Shown here: in pieces, positions 29,825 to 40,681 of the stretch | Numbering within the stretch: the first letter of the stretch is position 1 | Layout of the letters: every line of letters starts with the position of its first letter | Assembly: GCF_900101445.1 (NCBI RefSeq) | Contig: NZ_FNKE01000001.1 | Coordinates: 682,001-746,000, forward strand | Source: Streptococcus equinus | GTDB taxonomy: Bacteria > Bacillota > Bacilli > Lactobacillales > Streptococcaceae | Reading direction: 5' to 3' | Length of the DNA: 64,000 nt | Translations under genes and position numbers: made by a program | Notes under the pieces: generated by a model | Database searches by the model: none | What the model was told of the DNA's origin: nothing | Seen by the model: only the letters and a program-made list of their open reading frames with translations

Positions 29825-31054
29825 CTATTCATAGCGAAGAGCTTCAATTGGGTCTAGTTTACTTGCTTTATTAGCCGGCAAAAGTCCAAAAACAACACCA
29901 ATTATTGCTGAGAAGATAAGACTTCCTAAAGCAATATTTAATGAGATTGATGGTTTTACATTTGGAATACTATTTCCAAGAAGGTGCGTTAAACCAGAAG
30001 CTAAAGCAAGACCAATTAATCCACCAATAATTGTCAAAAGCATTGATTCAATCAAAAATTGTGTCAAAATCTTTTGTCGTGTTGCCCCAAGGGCTTTTCG
30101 TAAACCAATTTCTCGTGTACGCTCGGTAACAGATACCAACATGATATTCATAACTCCAATACCACCAACAAGAAGAGAAATACCTGCGATAGCACCAATA
30201 ACTGCTGTCATCATGCTGTAAGCAGAGCTGACTTGAGAAATAATTTGTGACATGTCAAAGATTGTAAAGCGACCAGTTCTCACCCCTGATAATTGCGTCA
30301 AGAGACGAGCCGCTTTTTTTCCGACTTTTGTTGTTTGCTTGACATCTTCAACATGGACAAATGCCGCTTGAACTTCATCCACATTAAACTCTGCAGCTAA
30401 TTGAGTATTGGTCATGACAGCATTACCGCCAGATTGCATACCATATTGCTGAGAGCCAGCATTTGGATCTTTATAAACACCAACAACTAAATAATTTTTT
30501 GAACCAATTGACACGTGTTGGTTTAGGGCATTTTCATTGCTACCAAATAATTTAACCGCAAGCTTGGTATCCAACATGACAATACGGGAGAATCGACTGT
30601 AATCGCCAGTTTCAAAGCTTCGTCCTGCAAGAACTTTGTACTTTTTAACAGTGAAATAAGTTCTGTTAACTCCTGTTATGTTAACATTTTTTGATTTTTT
30701 CTGATTGCCCTCAACTGTTGATGTTGTACCATTGGTTAAATAATAATTTTCAACATCTGGCAGCTCACTGGTAATTTTTTGCAACCATTCTTCTTTAATG
30801 GCTGGTCCTTTATCAGCATCCCTAGGATCTTCATCATCAAAAACATCTATATCGTCAGTCTTTTTAGTTGTGTAATAGAGCTGAACATCTTGGCTGTCTG
30901 AAGCAAACATATTAGTGACTTGATTTGTCATTCCTTGACCCAAAGCCATGATAACCACAACTGAAGCCACACCAATAATAACCCCTAAAGTCGTCAGAAA
31001 CGAGCGCATCTTGTGCCCCATAATTGAACTTAGGGCGAATTTCCAATTTTCCAT
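29825..31054 (-). CDS. MacB-type ABC transporter permease
   Basis: 409 aa type VII ABC permease: one N-terminal helix, a large extracytoplasmic domain (about residues 45-275), then three C-terminal helices with the FtsX/MacB motif (MNIMLVSVTERTREIGLRKALGATRQKIL). It works with the ATPase and the adaptor encoded just upstream, forming the streptococcal MacAB-like or YknXYZ-like efflux system known for export or sensing of antimicrobial peptides. Lacks a TolC partner, as expected in a Gram-positive. Confidence 0.9.
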   Translation of the reverse strand: MENWKFALSSIMGHKMRSFLTTLGVIIGVASVVVIMALGQGMTNQVTNMFASDSQDVQLYYTTKKTDDIDVFDDEDPRDADKGPAIKEEWLQKITSELPDVENYYLTNGTTSTVEGNQKKSKNVNITGVNRTYFTVKKYKVLAGRSFETGDYSRFSRIVMLDTKLAVKLFGSNENALNQHVSIGSKNYLVVGVYKDPNAGSQQYGMQSGGNAVMTNTQLAAEFNVDEVQAAFVHVEDVKQTTKVGKKAARLLTQLSGVRTGRFTIFDMSQIISQVSSAYSMMTAVIGAIAGISLLVGGIGVMNIMLVSVTERTREIGLRKALGATRQKILTQFLIESMLLTIIGGLIGLALASGLTHLLGNSIPNVKPSISLNIALGSLIFSAIIGVVFGLLPANKASKLDPIEALRYE

Positions 31055-31066
31055 TATAATCCTCCC

Positions 31067-31777
31067 CTAATCAATTCTGACACTTTCTGTCGTGTCTCGT
31101 GTAATCTCACCATCGCGAATAACAATTTTTCGTGTGGCAAAATCAGCAATTTCAGGTTCGTGTGTAACCATGACAATTGTCTTTCCTTCACGGTTAAGTT
31201 CTGTCAATAATTGCATGATTTGGTCACTTGTTTTGGTATCAAGTGCACCGGTTGGCTCATCTGCAAGGATGATTGATGGATTATTCACCAAAGCACGCGC
31301 AATAGCCACACGTTGTTTTTGACCACCTGATAACTCTGATGGCAGATGTTTCATGCGTTCGCTGAGCTCAACTTTTTCCAAGAACTGCTTAGCTAATTGA
31401 CGTCGTTTTAATGAATTTACCCCAGCATATACAAGTGGAAGTTCAACATTTTGCAAGGCTGATAATTTTGAAAGAAGGAAAAATTGTTGGAAAACAAATC
31501 CGATTTCTTGATTTCTAACTTTGGCTAATTCCTTTTCTTTGAGTTCTTCTACTTGTGTTCCATTTAAACTATAATCACCTGAGGTCGGTCTGTCTAACAA
31601 ACCAATGATGTTCATTAAGGTTGATTTACCTGAACCAGACGGTCCCATAATGGCCACAAATTCACCTTCATAGACTGTCAAATCAATTCCTTTGAGGACA
31701 TTAAGTTCTTGATCACCATTACGATAGGATTTTACGATATTACTTAGCTGGATTAATGGTTTCTTCTCATCTTTCAC
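31067..31777 (-). CDS. MacB/LolD-type ABC transporter ATPase
   Basis: 236 aa ATPase with Walker A GPSGSGKST, Q-loop FVFQQFFLL, signature LSGGQKQR, Walker B IILADEPTGALD and switch His in MVTHEPE. Twelve bases separate it from the permease gene and 14 from the adaptor gene, so it is the energising subunit of the tripartite exporter. Confidence 0.92.
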   Translation of the reverse strand: MKDEKKPLIQLSNIVKSYRNGDQELNVLKGIDLTVYEGEFVAIMGPSGSGKSTLMNIIGLLDRPTSGDYSLNGTQVEELKEKELAKVRNQEIGFVFQQFFLLSKLSALQNVELPLVYAGVNSLKRRQLAKQFLEKVELSERMKHLPSELSGGQKQRVAIARALVNNPSIILADEPTGALDTKTSDQIMQLLTELNREGKTIVMVTHEPEIADFATRKIVIRDGEITRDTTESVRID

Positions 31778-31791
31778 TACTTACTCACCTC

Positions 31792-32997
31792 TTATTTTTC
31801 TGTTGTAGCGGCATCTTCAGTAGTGACTTTATCTACTTTCTCACCATTCTTCAATGATTTTTCAGGGTTTGAAATAACTGTTTGTCCGACTTCTAAGCCA
31901 CTTAAAATTTCTTGTTGAGAAGCATCTGCATTACCAGCGGCTACTTCAACTTTGCTGACTTTCTTAGTCGCTTTATCGTAAACCCAGACAAATTTCTTGT
32001 CACCTTCAGATACAAGAGCATCAACAGGAACTAATTTGTTTTTATTTTCATTGACAACTTCTACAGAAACAGTGAAGCCTTGTTGAAGATTTGCTGTGTC
32101 TCCAGTCAAATCAATCTTGTAATCATATGAAGCTGCGCTGTTTGATGAGCCATTTGATTCAGAAGCAGCTGTTTGATTTGGATAGTTTGAAATGTATGAA
32201 ATCGTACCGGTCCACTCTTTATCAGGATACACTTTTGATTTGATCTTAACATTTTGACCTGTTTTAATATTTGCTAAATCGTACTCTGTCAACGTTCCTT
32301 TAACTTGAAGTTGCCCTTCTGTAGCAACGTGAACAAGGGTTTGGCTATTTTTAGATGCTGGGTCAATATCGTTGTTCACTTCAACGACTGTACCAGACAC
32401 ATCGCTAGTAATAATCGTTTCATTTAAAGCTTGTTGCGCTTTATTCACTTCTGCTTGTGCATCAGCGTAAGCATCATTCAAGTCTTGTAATTGTTGATTG
32501 TAATCTGCTGTTTGTTGAGCAGTTGGTTGTTGAGTAACTGTCTTTTCTTCACCAGTTTCGTCATCAGTCGTTGTTGATGTTGTTGGAAGATTACCATATT
32601 TTTTCAAATGGTCAATCTGGCGTCCAACTTTATTAAGACCACGAACAGCTGTATCATACGCAGCTTGAGCTGTGGTTGAGTCATATTGAACCAATTGTTG
32701 ACCAGTTGTAATTTGATCTCCTACAGCAACAGTTGCTTTAGCAGAGCTACCTTTACTGCTATCAAAATACACATACTGCTCTTGAAGAGCCTTTACTTGT
32801 CCCGTTAAAAGGGTCGTTGATGAAACCGTACCTTCTGTTACTTTTACAGCTTTATAAGAAACTTCAGCATTCGCAGCTTTTGCTTTTGATTGTTGCACAA
32901 GCATCAAGCCTCCACCTGCAAGAACAAAGAAAGCTGCCGCTGCACCAATCATCACCTTAGTCTTTTTTGACATACCTGATTTACTTCTTCTAGACAT
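31792..32997 (-). CDS. Membrane-fusion (HlyD/MacA-like) adaptor of the efflux operon
   Basis: 402 aa: one N-terminal signal anchor (about residues 15-37), a lipoyl half-motif, a long coiled coil rich in Gln and Ala (about residues 115-200), a beta-barrel domain and a C-terminal membrane-proximal domain ending in a charged tail. Homologues (YknX, SP_0785-like) link the ABC permease to the cell envelope. The upstream ATG four codons earlier overlaps the GAGG ribosome-binding site, so the start is MSRRSKSG. First gene of the adaptor-ATPase-permease operon. Confidence 0.88.
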   Translation of the reverse strand: MSRRSKSGMSKKTKVMIGAAAAFFVLAGGGLMLVQQSKAKAANAEVSYKAVKVTEGTVSSTTLLTGQVKALQEQYVYFDSSKGSSAKATVAVGDQITTGQQLVQYDSTTAQAAYDTAVRGLNKVGRQIDHLKKYGNLPTTSTTTDDETGEEKTVTQQPTAQQTADYNQQLQDLNDAYADAQAEVNKAQQALNETIITSDVSGTVVEVNNDIDPASKNSQTLVHVATEGQLQVKGTLTEYDLANIKTGQNVKIKSKVYPDKEWTGTISYISNYPNQTAASESNGSSNSAASYDYKIDLTGDTANLQQGFTVSVEVVNENKNKLVPVDALVSEGDKKFVWVYDKATKKVSKVEVAAGNADASQQEILSGLEVGQTVISNPEKSLKNGEKVDKVTTEDAATTEK

Positions 32998-33046
32998 AAT
33001 AATCCTCATATTCTTTCTTGTATAGTTGTATCATTCAGATAGAACA

Positions 33047-33075
33047 ATTATACATTTTTGATATTTTACTGTCAA
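33047..33075 (-). promoter_or_regulatory. Promoter of the MacAB-like efflux operon
   Basis: TTGACA (33070-33075), 17 bases, TATAAT (33047-33052) on the minus strand; a full-consensus promoter 50 bases ahead of the adaptor gene. Confidence 0.85.
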
Positions 33076-33149
33076 GAACAAACCTGACTACTATCTTTAT
33101 CAAATATTATAGAAGTTTTTTGACATTCCAATCTTACAAGTTTGTAAGA

Positions 33150-33182
33150 GAAAAAGCCTGAGACAGTTTGTCTCAGACTTTT
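33150..33182 (-). terminator. Terminator of the pyrimidine operon
   Basis: A stem of about ten pairs (33155-33165 with 33169-33179) with a T run on the minus strand follows the carB stop. A second small palindrome (CTTACAAGTTTGTAAG, 33133-33148) lies just beyond. Confidence 0.85.
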
Positions 33183-33204
33183 CAAAATATATTAAGACTT
33201 AAAA

Positions 33205-36200
33205 TTAGATGGCTTGTGTTGTAAATCCTCGGCTTTCAAGGACACGAATCATCGCATCTACTGTATCAAGCGCGGTAAAGAGAGGAACACCGTGTTCAAT
33301 AGCAGAGCTACGAATAATCGCACCATCTTCGTCAAGTGTACGTTTTGTACCGACTGTATTCACAATCGCTTGTACTTTACCTGTACGAACAAGTGCAGGA
33401 ATGTCATTGTCATCATCTTGACCAATCTTATCAATGATTGTTGAATCAAGTCCATGTTCTGCAAAGAACTTAGCTGTTCCGTGTGTCGCAAAAATGCTGT
33501 AGCCAATATTAGCAAAGCGTTTTGCCAAACCAAGAGCTTCTTCTTTTGTATCATCAGATACTGTGAAGACAACATTACCAAATGATGGCAAGTGAAGATA
33601 TGAAGCTTCAAAAGCTTTGTAAAGAGCCTTTTCAAGAGTCAAATCAGAACCCATAACTTCACCAGTTGATTTCATTTCAGGACCTAAAAGGCTGTCAACC
33701 TTAGCAAGTTTTGTGAATGAGAAGACTGGCGCTTTGACATGCACGTAATCAGATTCTGGGTAAAGTCCATCTTCGTAACCAAGATCGGCAAGGCTTTGTC
33801 CAAGAATCAGTTTAGTTGCAACTTGTGCCATTGGAATGTTAGTTACTTTTGATAAGAATGGAACTGTACGACTAGCACGAGGGTTAACTTCGATAACATA
33901 AACCGTTTCATCTTTGATGACAAATTGAATGTTCATCATACCGTAGCAGTTCAAACCAATTGCCAAACGTTTTGTGTAGTCAGCAATTGTTTCTTGCACT
34001 TTCTTAGAAAGTGTTTGTGGTGGGTAAACTGCCATTGAGTCACCTGAGTGAACACCAGCGCGTTCGATGTGTTCCATAATACCAGGAATAAGCACATCCT
34101 TACCATCTGAAATGGCATCCACTTCACACTCACGACCGACGATGTATGAGTCAACAAGAACTGGGTGGTCTGGACTTGCTTTAACAGCTGTACGCATGTA
34201 AGAACGAAGGTCATCTTCGTTTTCTACAATTTCCATCGCACGTCCACCAAGAACGTAAGATGGGCGAACCAAAACTGGGAAACCAATCTTGTGAGCAGCT
34301 TCAACCGCTTCTTCTTCGTTGGTAGCTGTTTGTCCTGGTGGTTGAGGAATATCCAATTCTTTCAAAGCTTGTTCAAAGAGATCTCTGTCTTCAGCGCGGT
34401 CAAGATCAGCAACCTGTGTACCAAGAATAGTAACACCAGCTTTAGAAAGTGGCTCAGCCAAGTTGATAGCTGTTTGTCCACCAAATTGAACAATGACACC
34501 TTTAGGTTGCTCAAGTTCAATAACGTTCATAACATCTTCAAATGTTAGTGGTTCAAAGTAAAGCTTATCAGAAATTGAGAAGTCAGTTGACACTGTTTCT
34601 GGATTTGAGTTCATGATAATAGCTTCATATCCAGCAGCCTGAATTGCTTTTACAGAGTGAACTGTAGCGTAGTCAAATTCAACCCCTTGACCAATGCGGA
34701 TTGGACCTGAACCAAGAACAATGATTGATTCTTTGTCTGATTTGATTGATTCATTTTCCCATTCGTATGTTGAATAGAAGTATGGTGTTGCTGATTCAAA
34801 TTCAGCCGCACATGTATCAACCATTTTATAAACTGGGATGATTTTGTTTTCTGTACGAATGGCACGAACTTCATCTGCAGTCATGTTCCAAAGTTCTGCA
34901 ATCTTAAGGTCTGCAAATCCATTACGTTTTGCTTCTTTAAGAACGTCAACATCTCCGACATGACTTGCCAATTCTTGTTCAAGTTCAAAGATGTGGAGCA
35001 ATTTATCAAGGAAGAAGAGATCAATTTTTGTTAGTTTTGATAATTCTTCAATAGTGTAACCGCGGCGAATTGCTTCTGATAGGTAGAAGAGACGGTCGTC
35101 TTGTGCACGAACAATCTTGTTGACTAATTCGTCATCTGAAACATTTACGAGATCTGGCATTTCATTGTGGTGAACACCAATTTCAAGTGAGCGACAAGCT
35201 TTAAGAAGTGATTCCTCAATGTTACGACCGATTGCCATAACTTCACCTGTCGCTTTCATTTGTGTTCCTAGGCGACGTTCACCATTTTCAAACTTATCAA
35301 ATGGGAAACGAGGAATTTTAGCAACCACATAGTCAAGAGCTGGTTCGAACATGGCATATGTTGTACCAGTTACTGGGTTCACCATCTCATCAAGTGTCAA
35401 ACCAACAGCGATTTTAGCAGCTAGTTTTGCGATTGGGTAACCAGTAGCTTTTGAAGCGAGGGCTGATGAACGTGACACACGTGGGTTAACTTCGATAACA
35501 TAGTATTTGAAACTATTTGGGTCAAGAGCTAGCTGAACGTTACATCCACCTTCAATTTTAAGAGCACGGATGATGCTTAGACTAGCATCACGCAACATTT
35601 GGTTTTCAATATCTGAAAGAGTTTGTGTTGGTGCAAATACGATTGAGTCCCCAGTGTGGATACCAACTGGGTCAAAGTTTTCCATGTTACAAACAACAAG
35701 AGCGTTGTCAGCGGCATCACGCATAACTTCATACTCAATTTCTTTGAAACCAGCAATAGAACGTTCAATCAAACATTGTGTTACTGGCGATAATTTCAAA
35801 CCATTTTCAGCGATTTCGCGAAGTTCTTCTTCGTTATCACACATACCGCCACCGGTACCTCCAAGAGTGAAGGCTGGACGAACGATAACAGGATAACCGA
35901 TTGATTCTGCAAATGCAACAGCTTCATCAACAGTATTTACAATTTCAGATTCTGGAATTGGTTGGTTGAGTTCTTCCATCAACTGTTTAAAGAGATCACG
36001 GTCTTCTGCTCGGTCAATAGCTGATAATTTTGTTCCCAACAACTCAACACCGAGTTCGTCAAGAATACCAGCTTTTGACAATTCCATCGCCATGTTAAGA
36101 CCAGTTTGTCCTCCCAAAGTTGGAAGCAAAGCATCTGGACGTTCTTTGCGAAGGATACGAGTGACAAATTCTGTTGTCAAAGGTTCAATATAAACCTTAT

Positions 36201-36384
36201 CTGCAATCTCTTTATCAGTCATGATTGTCGCAGGGTTTGAGTTAACTAGAACAACGCTATAACCTTCTTCTTTGAGGGCTAAACAAGCTTGTGTTCCGGC
36301 ATAGTCAAATTCTGCTGCCTGACCGATAATAATCGGACCAGAACCAATCACCATAATTTTTTTAATATCTGTACGTTTTGGCAT
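33205..36384 (-). CDS. carB: Carbamoyl-phosphate synthase large chain
   Basis: 1059 aa, full length. Two homologous ATP-grasp synthetase halves (glycine-rich motifs [15 protein letters not shown] and [29 protein letters not shown] and [14 protein letters not shown]) are followed by a C-terminal MGS-like allosteric domain (about 930-1059). Makes carbamoyl phosphate for pyrimidines and arginine from glutamine-derived ammonia, bicarbonate and two ATP. Last gene of the pyr operon; the 106-base gap after carA contains a small hairpin (ATGAC/GTCAT). Confidence 0.97.
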   Translation of the reverse strand: MPKRTDIKKIMVIGSGPIIIGQAAEFDYAGTQACLALKEEGYSVVLVNSNPATIMTDKEIADKVYIEPLTTEFVTRILRKERPDALLPTLGGQTGLNMAMELSKAGILDELGVELLGTKLSAIDRAEDRDLFKQLMEELNQPIPESEIVNTVDEAVAFAESIGYPVIVRPAFTLGGTGGGMCDNEEELREIAENGLKLSPVTQCLIERSIAGFKEIEYEVMRDAADNALVVCNMENFDPVGIHTGDSIVFAPTQTLSDIENQMLRDASLSIIRALKIEGGCNVQLALDPNSFKYYVIEVNPRVSRSSALASKATGYPIAKLAAKIAVGLTLDEMVNPVTGTTYAMFEPALDYVVAKIPRFPFDKFENGERRLGTQMKATGEVMAIGRNIEESLLKACRSLEIGVHHNEMPDLVNVSDDELVNKIVRAQDDRLFYLSEAIRRGYTIEELSKLTKIDLFFLDKLLHIFELEQELASHVGDVDVLKEAKRNGFADLKIAELWNMTADEVRAIRTENKIIPVYKMVDTCAAEFESATPYFYSTYEWENESIKSDKESIIVLGSGPIRIGQGVEFDYATVHSVKAIQAAGYEAIIMNSNPETVSTDFSISDKLYFEPLTFEDVMNVIELEQPKGVIVQFGGQTAINLAEPLSKAGVTILGTQVADLDRAEDRDLFEQALKELDIPQPPGQTATNEEEAVEAAHKIGFPVLVRPSYVLGGRAMEIVENEDDLRSYMRTAVKASPDHPVLVDSYIVGRECEVDAISDGKDVLIPGIMEHIERAGVHSGDSMAVYPPQTLSKKVQETIADYTKRLAIGLNCYGMMNIQFVIKDETVYVIEVNPRASRTVPFLSKVTNIPMAQVATKLILGQSLADLGYEDGLYPESDYVHVKAPVFSFTKLAKVDSLLGPEMKSTGEVMGSDLTLEKALYKAFEASYLHLPSFGNVVFTVSDDTKEEALGLAKRFANIGYSIFATHGTAKFFAEHGLDSTIIDKIGQDDDNDIPALVRTGKVQAIVNTVGTKRTLDEDGAIIRSSAIEHGVPLFTALDTVDAMIRVLESRGFTTQAI

Positions 36385-36490
36385 TATTTTCTCCTATTTG
36401 TCAACTCTCTGATTGACTTTAAATATGTTAATGACCTTGCTGTCAGTCATTTTGCAATTTACCGACAAGATTTTGATGTCGAATGACTTT

Positions 36491-37579
36491 TTAACGATTA
36501 GCTTTTTCAGCTTGGAATGCATCAATCAATTCGATGAAATCATCAAAGAGATAACTTGCATCATGTGGACCAGGCGCAGCGTCTGGGTGGAATTGTACTG
36601 AGAAAGCTGGGAAATCACGGTGACGAACACCTTCTACGGATTTATCATTAATTTCTTCGTGGGTTACCATAAGGCAATCTGGAAGAGTATCACGATCAAC
36701 TGCATATCCGTGGTTTTGGCTTGTAAAATCAATGCGACCAGTTGCAATTTCGCGAACAGCATGGTTAAATCCACGGTGACCAAACTTCATTTTATACGTT
36801 TTAGCACCATTCGCAAGGCTAAACAATTGGTGTCCCATACAGATACCAAAAATTGGAATTTTTCCTTGTACGCCACGAATCATATCTAGAACTTCTGGAA
36901 CATCTTCTGGGTTACCAGGACCATTTGACAACATCACACCGTCTGGGTTAAGGTGAAGAATTTCCTCAGCTGAAATATTGTAAGGAACGACTGTCACATT
37001 ACATTTACGTTTTGAAAATTCACGTAGAATAGAATGCTTAAGTCCAAAGTCCACCAAAACAATATTCTTTCCAACACCTGGTGCTGGATAGGCTGTTTTA
37101 GTTGATACTTGTTCGATGTTATTTGTTGGCAACACTGTAGCTCGCAATTGATCTTGTAAATGCTCAATCGTATCACCAGCATTTGCAAGGGTAGCTTTCA
37201 TTGTACCGTGCTTACGAATGATTTTTGTAAGGGCACGAGTATCAATTCCTGAGATACCAGGAATATTTTTAGCCTTCAAAAACTCATCCAAAGTCATTTG
37301 ATTACGCCAGTTATTTGCACGACGGGCATTTTCAGATACGACAACACCTTTACAAGTTGGTGTAATTGACTCATAGTCATCACGGTTAATCCCATAGTTA
37401 CCAACAAGCGGGTAAGTAAAAGTCAAAATTTGACCGTTGTAAGACTGGTCTGTGATTGATTCTTGGTAACCTGTCATACCAGTGTTAAAAACAATCTCAC
37501 CAGTTACATCAAGGTCAGCTCCAAAAGCCTTCCCTTCAAAAATTGTTCCATCTTCTAAAATTAAAAGTCTTTTTGCCAT
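36491..37579 (-). CDS. carA: Carbamoyl-phosphate synthase small chain (glutaminase)
   Basis: 362 aa: an N-terminal CPSase domain and a C-terminal class I glutamine amidotransferase with the catalytic Cys in GICMGHQ and His/Glu in [13 protein letters not shown]. It feeds ammonia to CarB. The ribosome-binding site GAGAGG lies seven bases before the ATG, directly beside a hairpin that looks like a PyrR target. Confidence 0.97.
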   Translation of the reverse strand: MAKRLLILEDGTIFEGKAFGADLDVTGEIVFNTGMTGYQESITDQSYNGQILTFTYPLVGNYGINRDDYESITPTCKGVVVSENARRANNWRNQMTLDEFLKAKNIPGISGIDTRALTKIIRKHGTMKATLANAGDTIEHLQDQLRATVLPTNNIEQVSTKTAYPAPGVGKNIVLVDFGLKHSILREFSKRKCNVTVVPYNISAEEILHLNPDGVMLSNGPGNPEDVPEVLDMIRGVQGKIPIFGICMGHQLFSLANGAKTYKMKFGHRGFNHAVREIATGRIDFTSQNHGYAVDRDTLPDCLMVTHEEINDKSVEGVRHRDFPAFSVQFHPDAAPGPHDASYLFDDFIELIDAFQAEKANR

Positions 37580-37586
37580 TTTTATT

Positions 37587-37619
37587 CCTCTCGTTTGCTC
37601 TCACGGGAGCACTTTAACG
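37587..37619 (-). promoter_or_regulatory. Candidate PyrR-binding hairpin next to the carA ribosome-binding site
   Basis: On the minus strand an upper stem GCTC/GAGC carries the hexaloop CCGTGA (37601-37606), identical to that of the pyrR leader. A lower stem CGTT/AACG (37616-37619 and 37592-37595) is set off by an AAAGT/A internal bulge. The GAGAGG ribosome-binding site (37587-37592) begins at the base of the lower stem. No terminator follows, so any control would be on translation. Confidence 0.55.
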
Positions 37620-37647
37620 TTTATTAGCAGACACTTCAAAATAATTG

Positions 37648-38574
37648 TTAAGCTTTACCGTTAAGTACAGCTTCTAGAATTGCCATGCGGACAAACACAC
37701 CATTTTGCATTTGTCGAGCAATTCTTGATTTCGGTGCTTCTACCAAGCGATCAGCAATCTCAACATCACGGTTAACTGGTGCTGGGTGCATGATGATGGC
37801 AGAAGGCTTCATTTTATCATATCGATCATATGTAAGACCGAATGTTTTGTGATAAGTTTCTTTTGAAAAACCACGTTCACTATCATGACGTTCGTGTTGG
37901 ACTCGTAACATCATCATGACATCAACTTGATCAACAATCTCATCGATAGCCACGTATTTTCCATACACATCAAATTCACTTGAATACCACTGCTCTGGAC
38001 CTGCAAAATACAACTCTGCTCCTAAGCGTTTTAGGATTTGCATATTAGATTTTGCAACACGTGAATGCGTGATGTCACCAACGATAGCCACTTTTAGATT
38101 TTCAAAACTACCAAACTCTTCATAAATCGTCATCAAGTCTAACAAACACTGACTTGGGTGTTGACCTGAACCGTCTCCACCATTAACGATTGCAGTCTGA
38201 ATTGTTCGGCTATCAATCAATTCTTTGTAGTAATCTTCCATTGAGTGGCGAATCACACAAATATCAATTCCAAGTGAACTCATTGTTAAAATCGTGTCAT
38301 ACAAAGTTTCCCCTTTGTTGACTGAACTTGTTTTAGCATCAAATTCGATAACATCTAAACCAAGTTTTCTTTCTGCGACTTCGAAAGATTTGTGTGTACG
38401 CGTTGATGGTTCAAAGAAAAGATTAGCTGCAAAATACTGTCTGTCCAAACTAAAGTCGGCTTCATTGTTCTTAAACGCAATTCCGCGTTTAATCAAGCCT
38501 AGCACTTCTTCATTTGATAAAGTTTCCATTGTTACCAAATGCTTTAGTGAAACAACGCCATCTGTAATTGCCAT
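37648..38574 (-). CDS. pyrB: Aspartate carbamoyltransferase catalytic chain
   Basis: 308 aa with the carbamoyl-phosphate motif [13 protein letters not shown] and aspartate-binding [11 protein letters not shown]. Condenses carbamoyl phosphate with aspartate. Starts four bases after the uracil permease stop, so the two are coupled. No pyrI regulatory chain is present, as normal for Firmicutes. Confidence 0.97.
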   Translation of the reverse strand: MAITDGVVSLKHLVTMETLSNEEVLGLIKRGIAFKNNEADFSLDRQYFAANLFFEPSTRTHKSFEVAERKLGLDVIEFDAKTSSVNKGETLYDTILTMSSLGIDICVIRHSMEDYYKELIDSRTIQTAIVNGGDGSGQHPSQCLLDLMTIYEEFGSFENLKVAIVGDITHSRVAKSNMQILKRLGAELYFAGPEQWYSSEFDVYGKYVAIDEIVDQVDVMMMLRVQHERHDSERGFSKETYHKTFGLTYDRYDKMKPSAIIMHPAPVNRDVEIADRLVEAPKSRIARQMQNGVFVRMAILEAVLNGKA

Positions 38575-38578
38575 TTTT

Positions 38579-39841
38579 TTAGTCCTTTTCTGGAAGAATT
38601 TGATACAAGATAATACCTAGAAGTGTTGAGAAAGCAACACCTGTAATTTGTAAACCAGCAACTTGCAATGTCAAACCACCGATACCAGACACTAAGATAA
38701 CACTTGCAATCAAAAGATTTTTCTTATTATCAAAATCAATTTTATTTTCAACTAAAATTTTAAGACCACTTGATGCGATAACACCAAAGAGTGCAATTGA
38801 AATACCACCGATAACTGGTGTTGGAATTGATGAAAGAAGAGCAGAGATTTTTCCGATAAAGCTCATTACTACAGCAATCACTGCTGCTCCAGCAATAACA
38901 TATACTGAGTAGATTTTGTTAAGGGCCATAACACCGATGTTTTCACCGTATGATGTTACCGGTGGGGCACCAAAGAAACCAGCGATGATTTGTGCTAAAC
39001 CATCACCTGTAAGCGTACGGTCAAGGCCTGGATCTTTAAAGAAATCACGTCCTGTTAAGCTGTTAAGAACCATCACGTGACCAAAGTGTTCAGTCATTGT
39101 TACAAATGCGATTGGAGCCATTGTCAAAATAGCACTTGGGTAAAGTTTGAAATGATAGTCAACAAAGAGAATATCAAAACTTGGAACTTGTAACCAAGCT
39201 GATTTTGCCACACCTGACAAATCAACAATACTTTGACCAGTTACCGCACCAACTACTAATGCAAAAATGTAACCAACAATCAATCCAAGCAAGATTGGAA
39301 TAACACCGATAATCTTTTTACCGTACATGTTAAAGAAAATAACCGCAAGAAGAGTTACCATCCCAACTAAAAGGTAAGTAAAATTGTATTCGCCGTCTTT
39401 AAGCATTACATCGTTAACAGCTGTTGTTGCAAGGCTCAGACCGATAACGATGATGATTGGACCAACCACGATTGGTGGAAGGACTTTATCAATCCATGCA
39501 TTTCCAGCAAATTTTACAATCAAGGCAACGATTAAGTAAACCAAACCACCTGCAATAGCCCCCTGTGCTACCGCTGCAATCCCGTCAGTCTTCATTAACA
39601 TTTGCATAGTCGCAATGTAAGCAAAACTTGAACCCATGTAAGCTGGGATTTTATATTTGGTTACTGTCAAATGTGCTAGAGTACCTAAACCACTTGAAAA
39701 TAGAGCAATCGCTGGATCAATTCCAACTAAGATTGGCACCAAAACTGTTGAGCCAAACATTGCAAACAAATGTTGAAATGATAATCCAAACAGCATTCCT
39801 GGTTTTGGCATATCATGCACATCATATCTTACGTTTTCCAC
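38579..39841 (-). CDS. pyrP: Uracil permease (NCS2 family)
   Basis: 420 aa with about 14 hydrophobic segments and NCS2 signatures ([18 protein letters not shown] at the start; [24 protein letters not shown]). Proton-driven uracil uptake. It lies between pyrR and pyrB, so uptake and synthesis are controlled together by the PyrR attenuator. Confidence 0.94.
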   Translation of the reverse strand: MENVRYDVHDMPKPGMLFGLSFQHLFAMFGSTVLVPILVGIDPAIALFSSGLGTLAHLTVTKYKIPAYMGSSFAYIATMQMLMKTDGIAAVAQGAIAGGLVYLIVALIVKFAGNAWIDKVLPPIVVGPIIIVIGLSLATTAVNDVMLKDGEYNFTYLLVGMVTLLAVIFFNMYGKKIIGVIPILLGLIVGYIFALVVGAVTGQSIVDLSGVAKSAWLQVPSFDILFVDYHFKLYPSAILTMAPIAFVTMTEHFGHVMVLNSLTGRDFFKDPGLDRTLTGDGLAQIIAGFFGAPPVTSYGENIGVMALNKIYSVYVIAGAAVIAVVMSFIGKISALLSSIPTPVIGGISIALFGVIASSGLKILVENKIDFDNKKNLLIASVILVSGIGGLTLQVAGLQITGVAFSTLLGIILYQILPEKD

Positions 39842-39872
39842 TTTTTATCATCCTCCTCAATTCTAATACTGC

Positions 39873-40394
39873 TTAGCTTGGATCTACAATGCTAACGCGA
39901 TCTTTACCATCTACTTCGATCACTTCAACAATGATTTCCTCGATAGCACTTGTTGGGATGTTTTTACCAACATAATCAGCACGAATTGGGAGTTCACGGT
40001 GTCCACGGTCAACAAGAACAGCAAGACTAACACGAGCTGGACGACCAAGACTAACTAGGTTGTCGATAGCGGCACGAATTGTACGTCCTGTATAAAGCAC
40101 ATCGTCAACCAAGATAACATCTTTACCAGTAATATCAACTGGCATATCTGTTGTATCTTCTTCAACTTTCATATCATCACGGAAAGGTTTTGTATCAAGT
40201 TCACCAAGCGGAATATCAATACCTTCCAATTGTTTCAAGCGATCTTGAATACGACGAGCAATGAAGACACCACGTGTCTTAATTCCTGCAAGAACAATAT
40301 TGTCAAGATTTTTATTACGCTCAATAATCTCATAAGTGATACGTGTAATCGCACGTTTCATTGTTACGTCATCAACAATTTCTTTTGTTTTCAT
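39873..40394 (-). CDS. pyrR: Pyrimidine operon regulator / uracil phosphoribosyltransferase
   Basis: UMP-sensing RNA-binding attenuator protein that retains PRPP-binding ([19 protein letters not shown]). 173 aa from MKTKEIV; the longer frame begins before the AGAGAGG ribosome-binding site and is rejected. First gene of pyrR-pyrP-pyrB-carA-carB, preceded by its own target RNA. Confidence 0.96.
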   Translation of the reverse strand: MKTKEIVDDVTMKRAITRITYEIIERNKNLDNIVLAGIKTRGVFIARRIQDRLKQLEGIDIPLGELDTKPFRDDMKVEEDTTDMPVDITGKDVILVDDVLYTGRTIRAAIDNLVSLGRPARVSLAVLVDRGHRELPIRADYVGKNIPTSAIEEIIVEVIEVDGKDRVSIVDPS

Positions 40395-40416
40395 AAACAA
40401 ACCTCTCTTAATATAC

Positions 40417-40551
40417 AAAAAATCTCCTCGTTACCAAGGAGATTCCACAAAATATAGGTACAACTATACCAGTTGCACGCTTCTTTTACCGTTCTCTCCT
40501 TGCCTGCCTCACGGGACAGTATTAAAGGATAATATTTACTCTTATATAATA
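40417..40551 (-). promoter_or_regulatory. pyr operon leader with PyrR attenuator
   Basis: Within the leader, the PyrR-binding loop (40497-40529) has an upper stem CTGTC/GGCAG with hexaloop CCGTGA, an asymmetric bulge (TAATA/GC), and a lower stem TCCTT/AAGGA. It is followed by a terminator hairpin (stem 40421-40429 with 40436-40444, then T6). The downstream sequence between them can serve as antiterminator. High UMP should make PyrR stabilise the binding loop and allow termination. Confidence 0.88.
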
Positions 40552-40574
40552 CCAAATCGTTCATCATTTGACAA
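40546..40574 (-). promoter_or_regulatory. pyr operon promoter
   Basis: TTGTCA (40569-40574), 17 bases, TATTAT (40546-40551) on the minus strand, upstream of the PyrR-binding loop. Confidence 0.75.
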
Positions 40575-40625
40575 GAGATTTACGATTTTCAACCAAAAAA
40601 ACTCTCGGTATTTTTTGCAAAAACG

Positions 40626-40672
40626 AATAAAAAAAGCAGGACTTCCCCAAAGGTTCATCACTGCTGTTTTTA
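40626..40672 (-). terminator. Terminator of the mtaR-lspA-rluD operon
   Basis: A long interrupted hairpin closed by AGCAG/CTGCT and followed by a T run on the minus strand, directly after the rluD stop. Confidence 0.7.
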
Positions 40673-40681
40673 TCATATCTT

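Noticed and set aside
34165-34548. 127-codon + strand frame inside carB
   Set aside because: Antisense to a conserved enzyme; codon composition is the mirror of carB.
36385-36490. Possible PyrR target in the carA-carB gap
   Set aside because: There is a small ATGAC/GTCAT hairpin, but it lacks the CCGTGA loop and the bulge seen in the other two PyrR-type hairpins.
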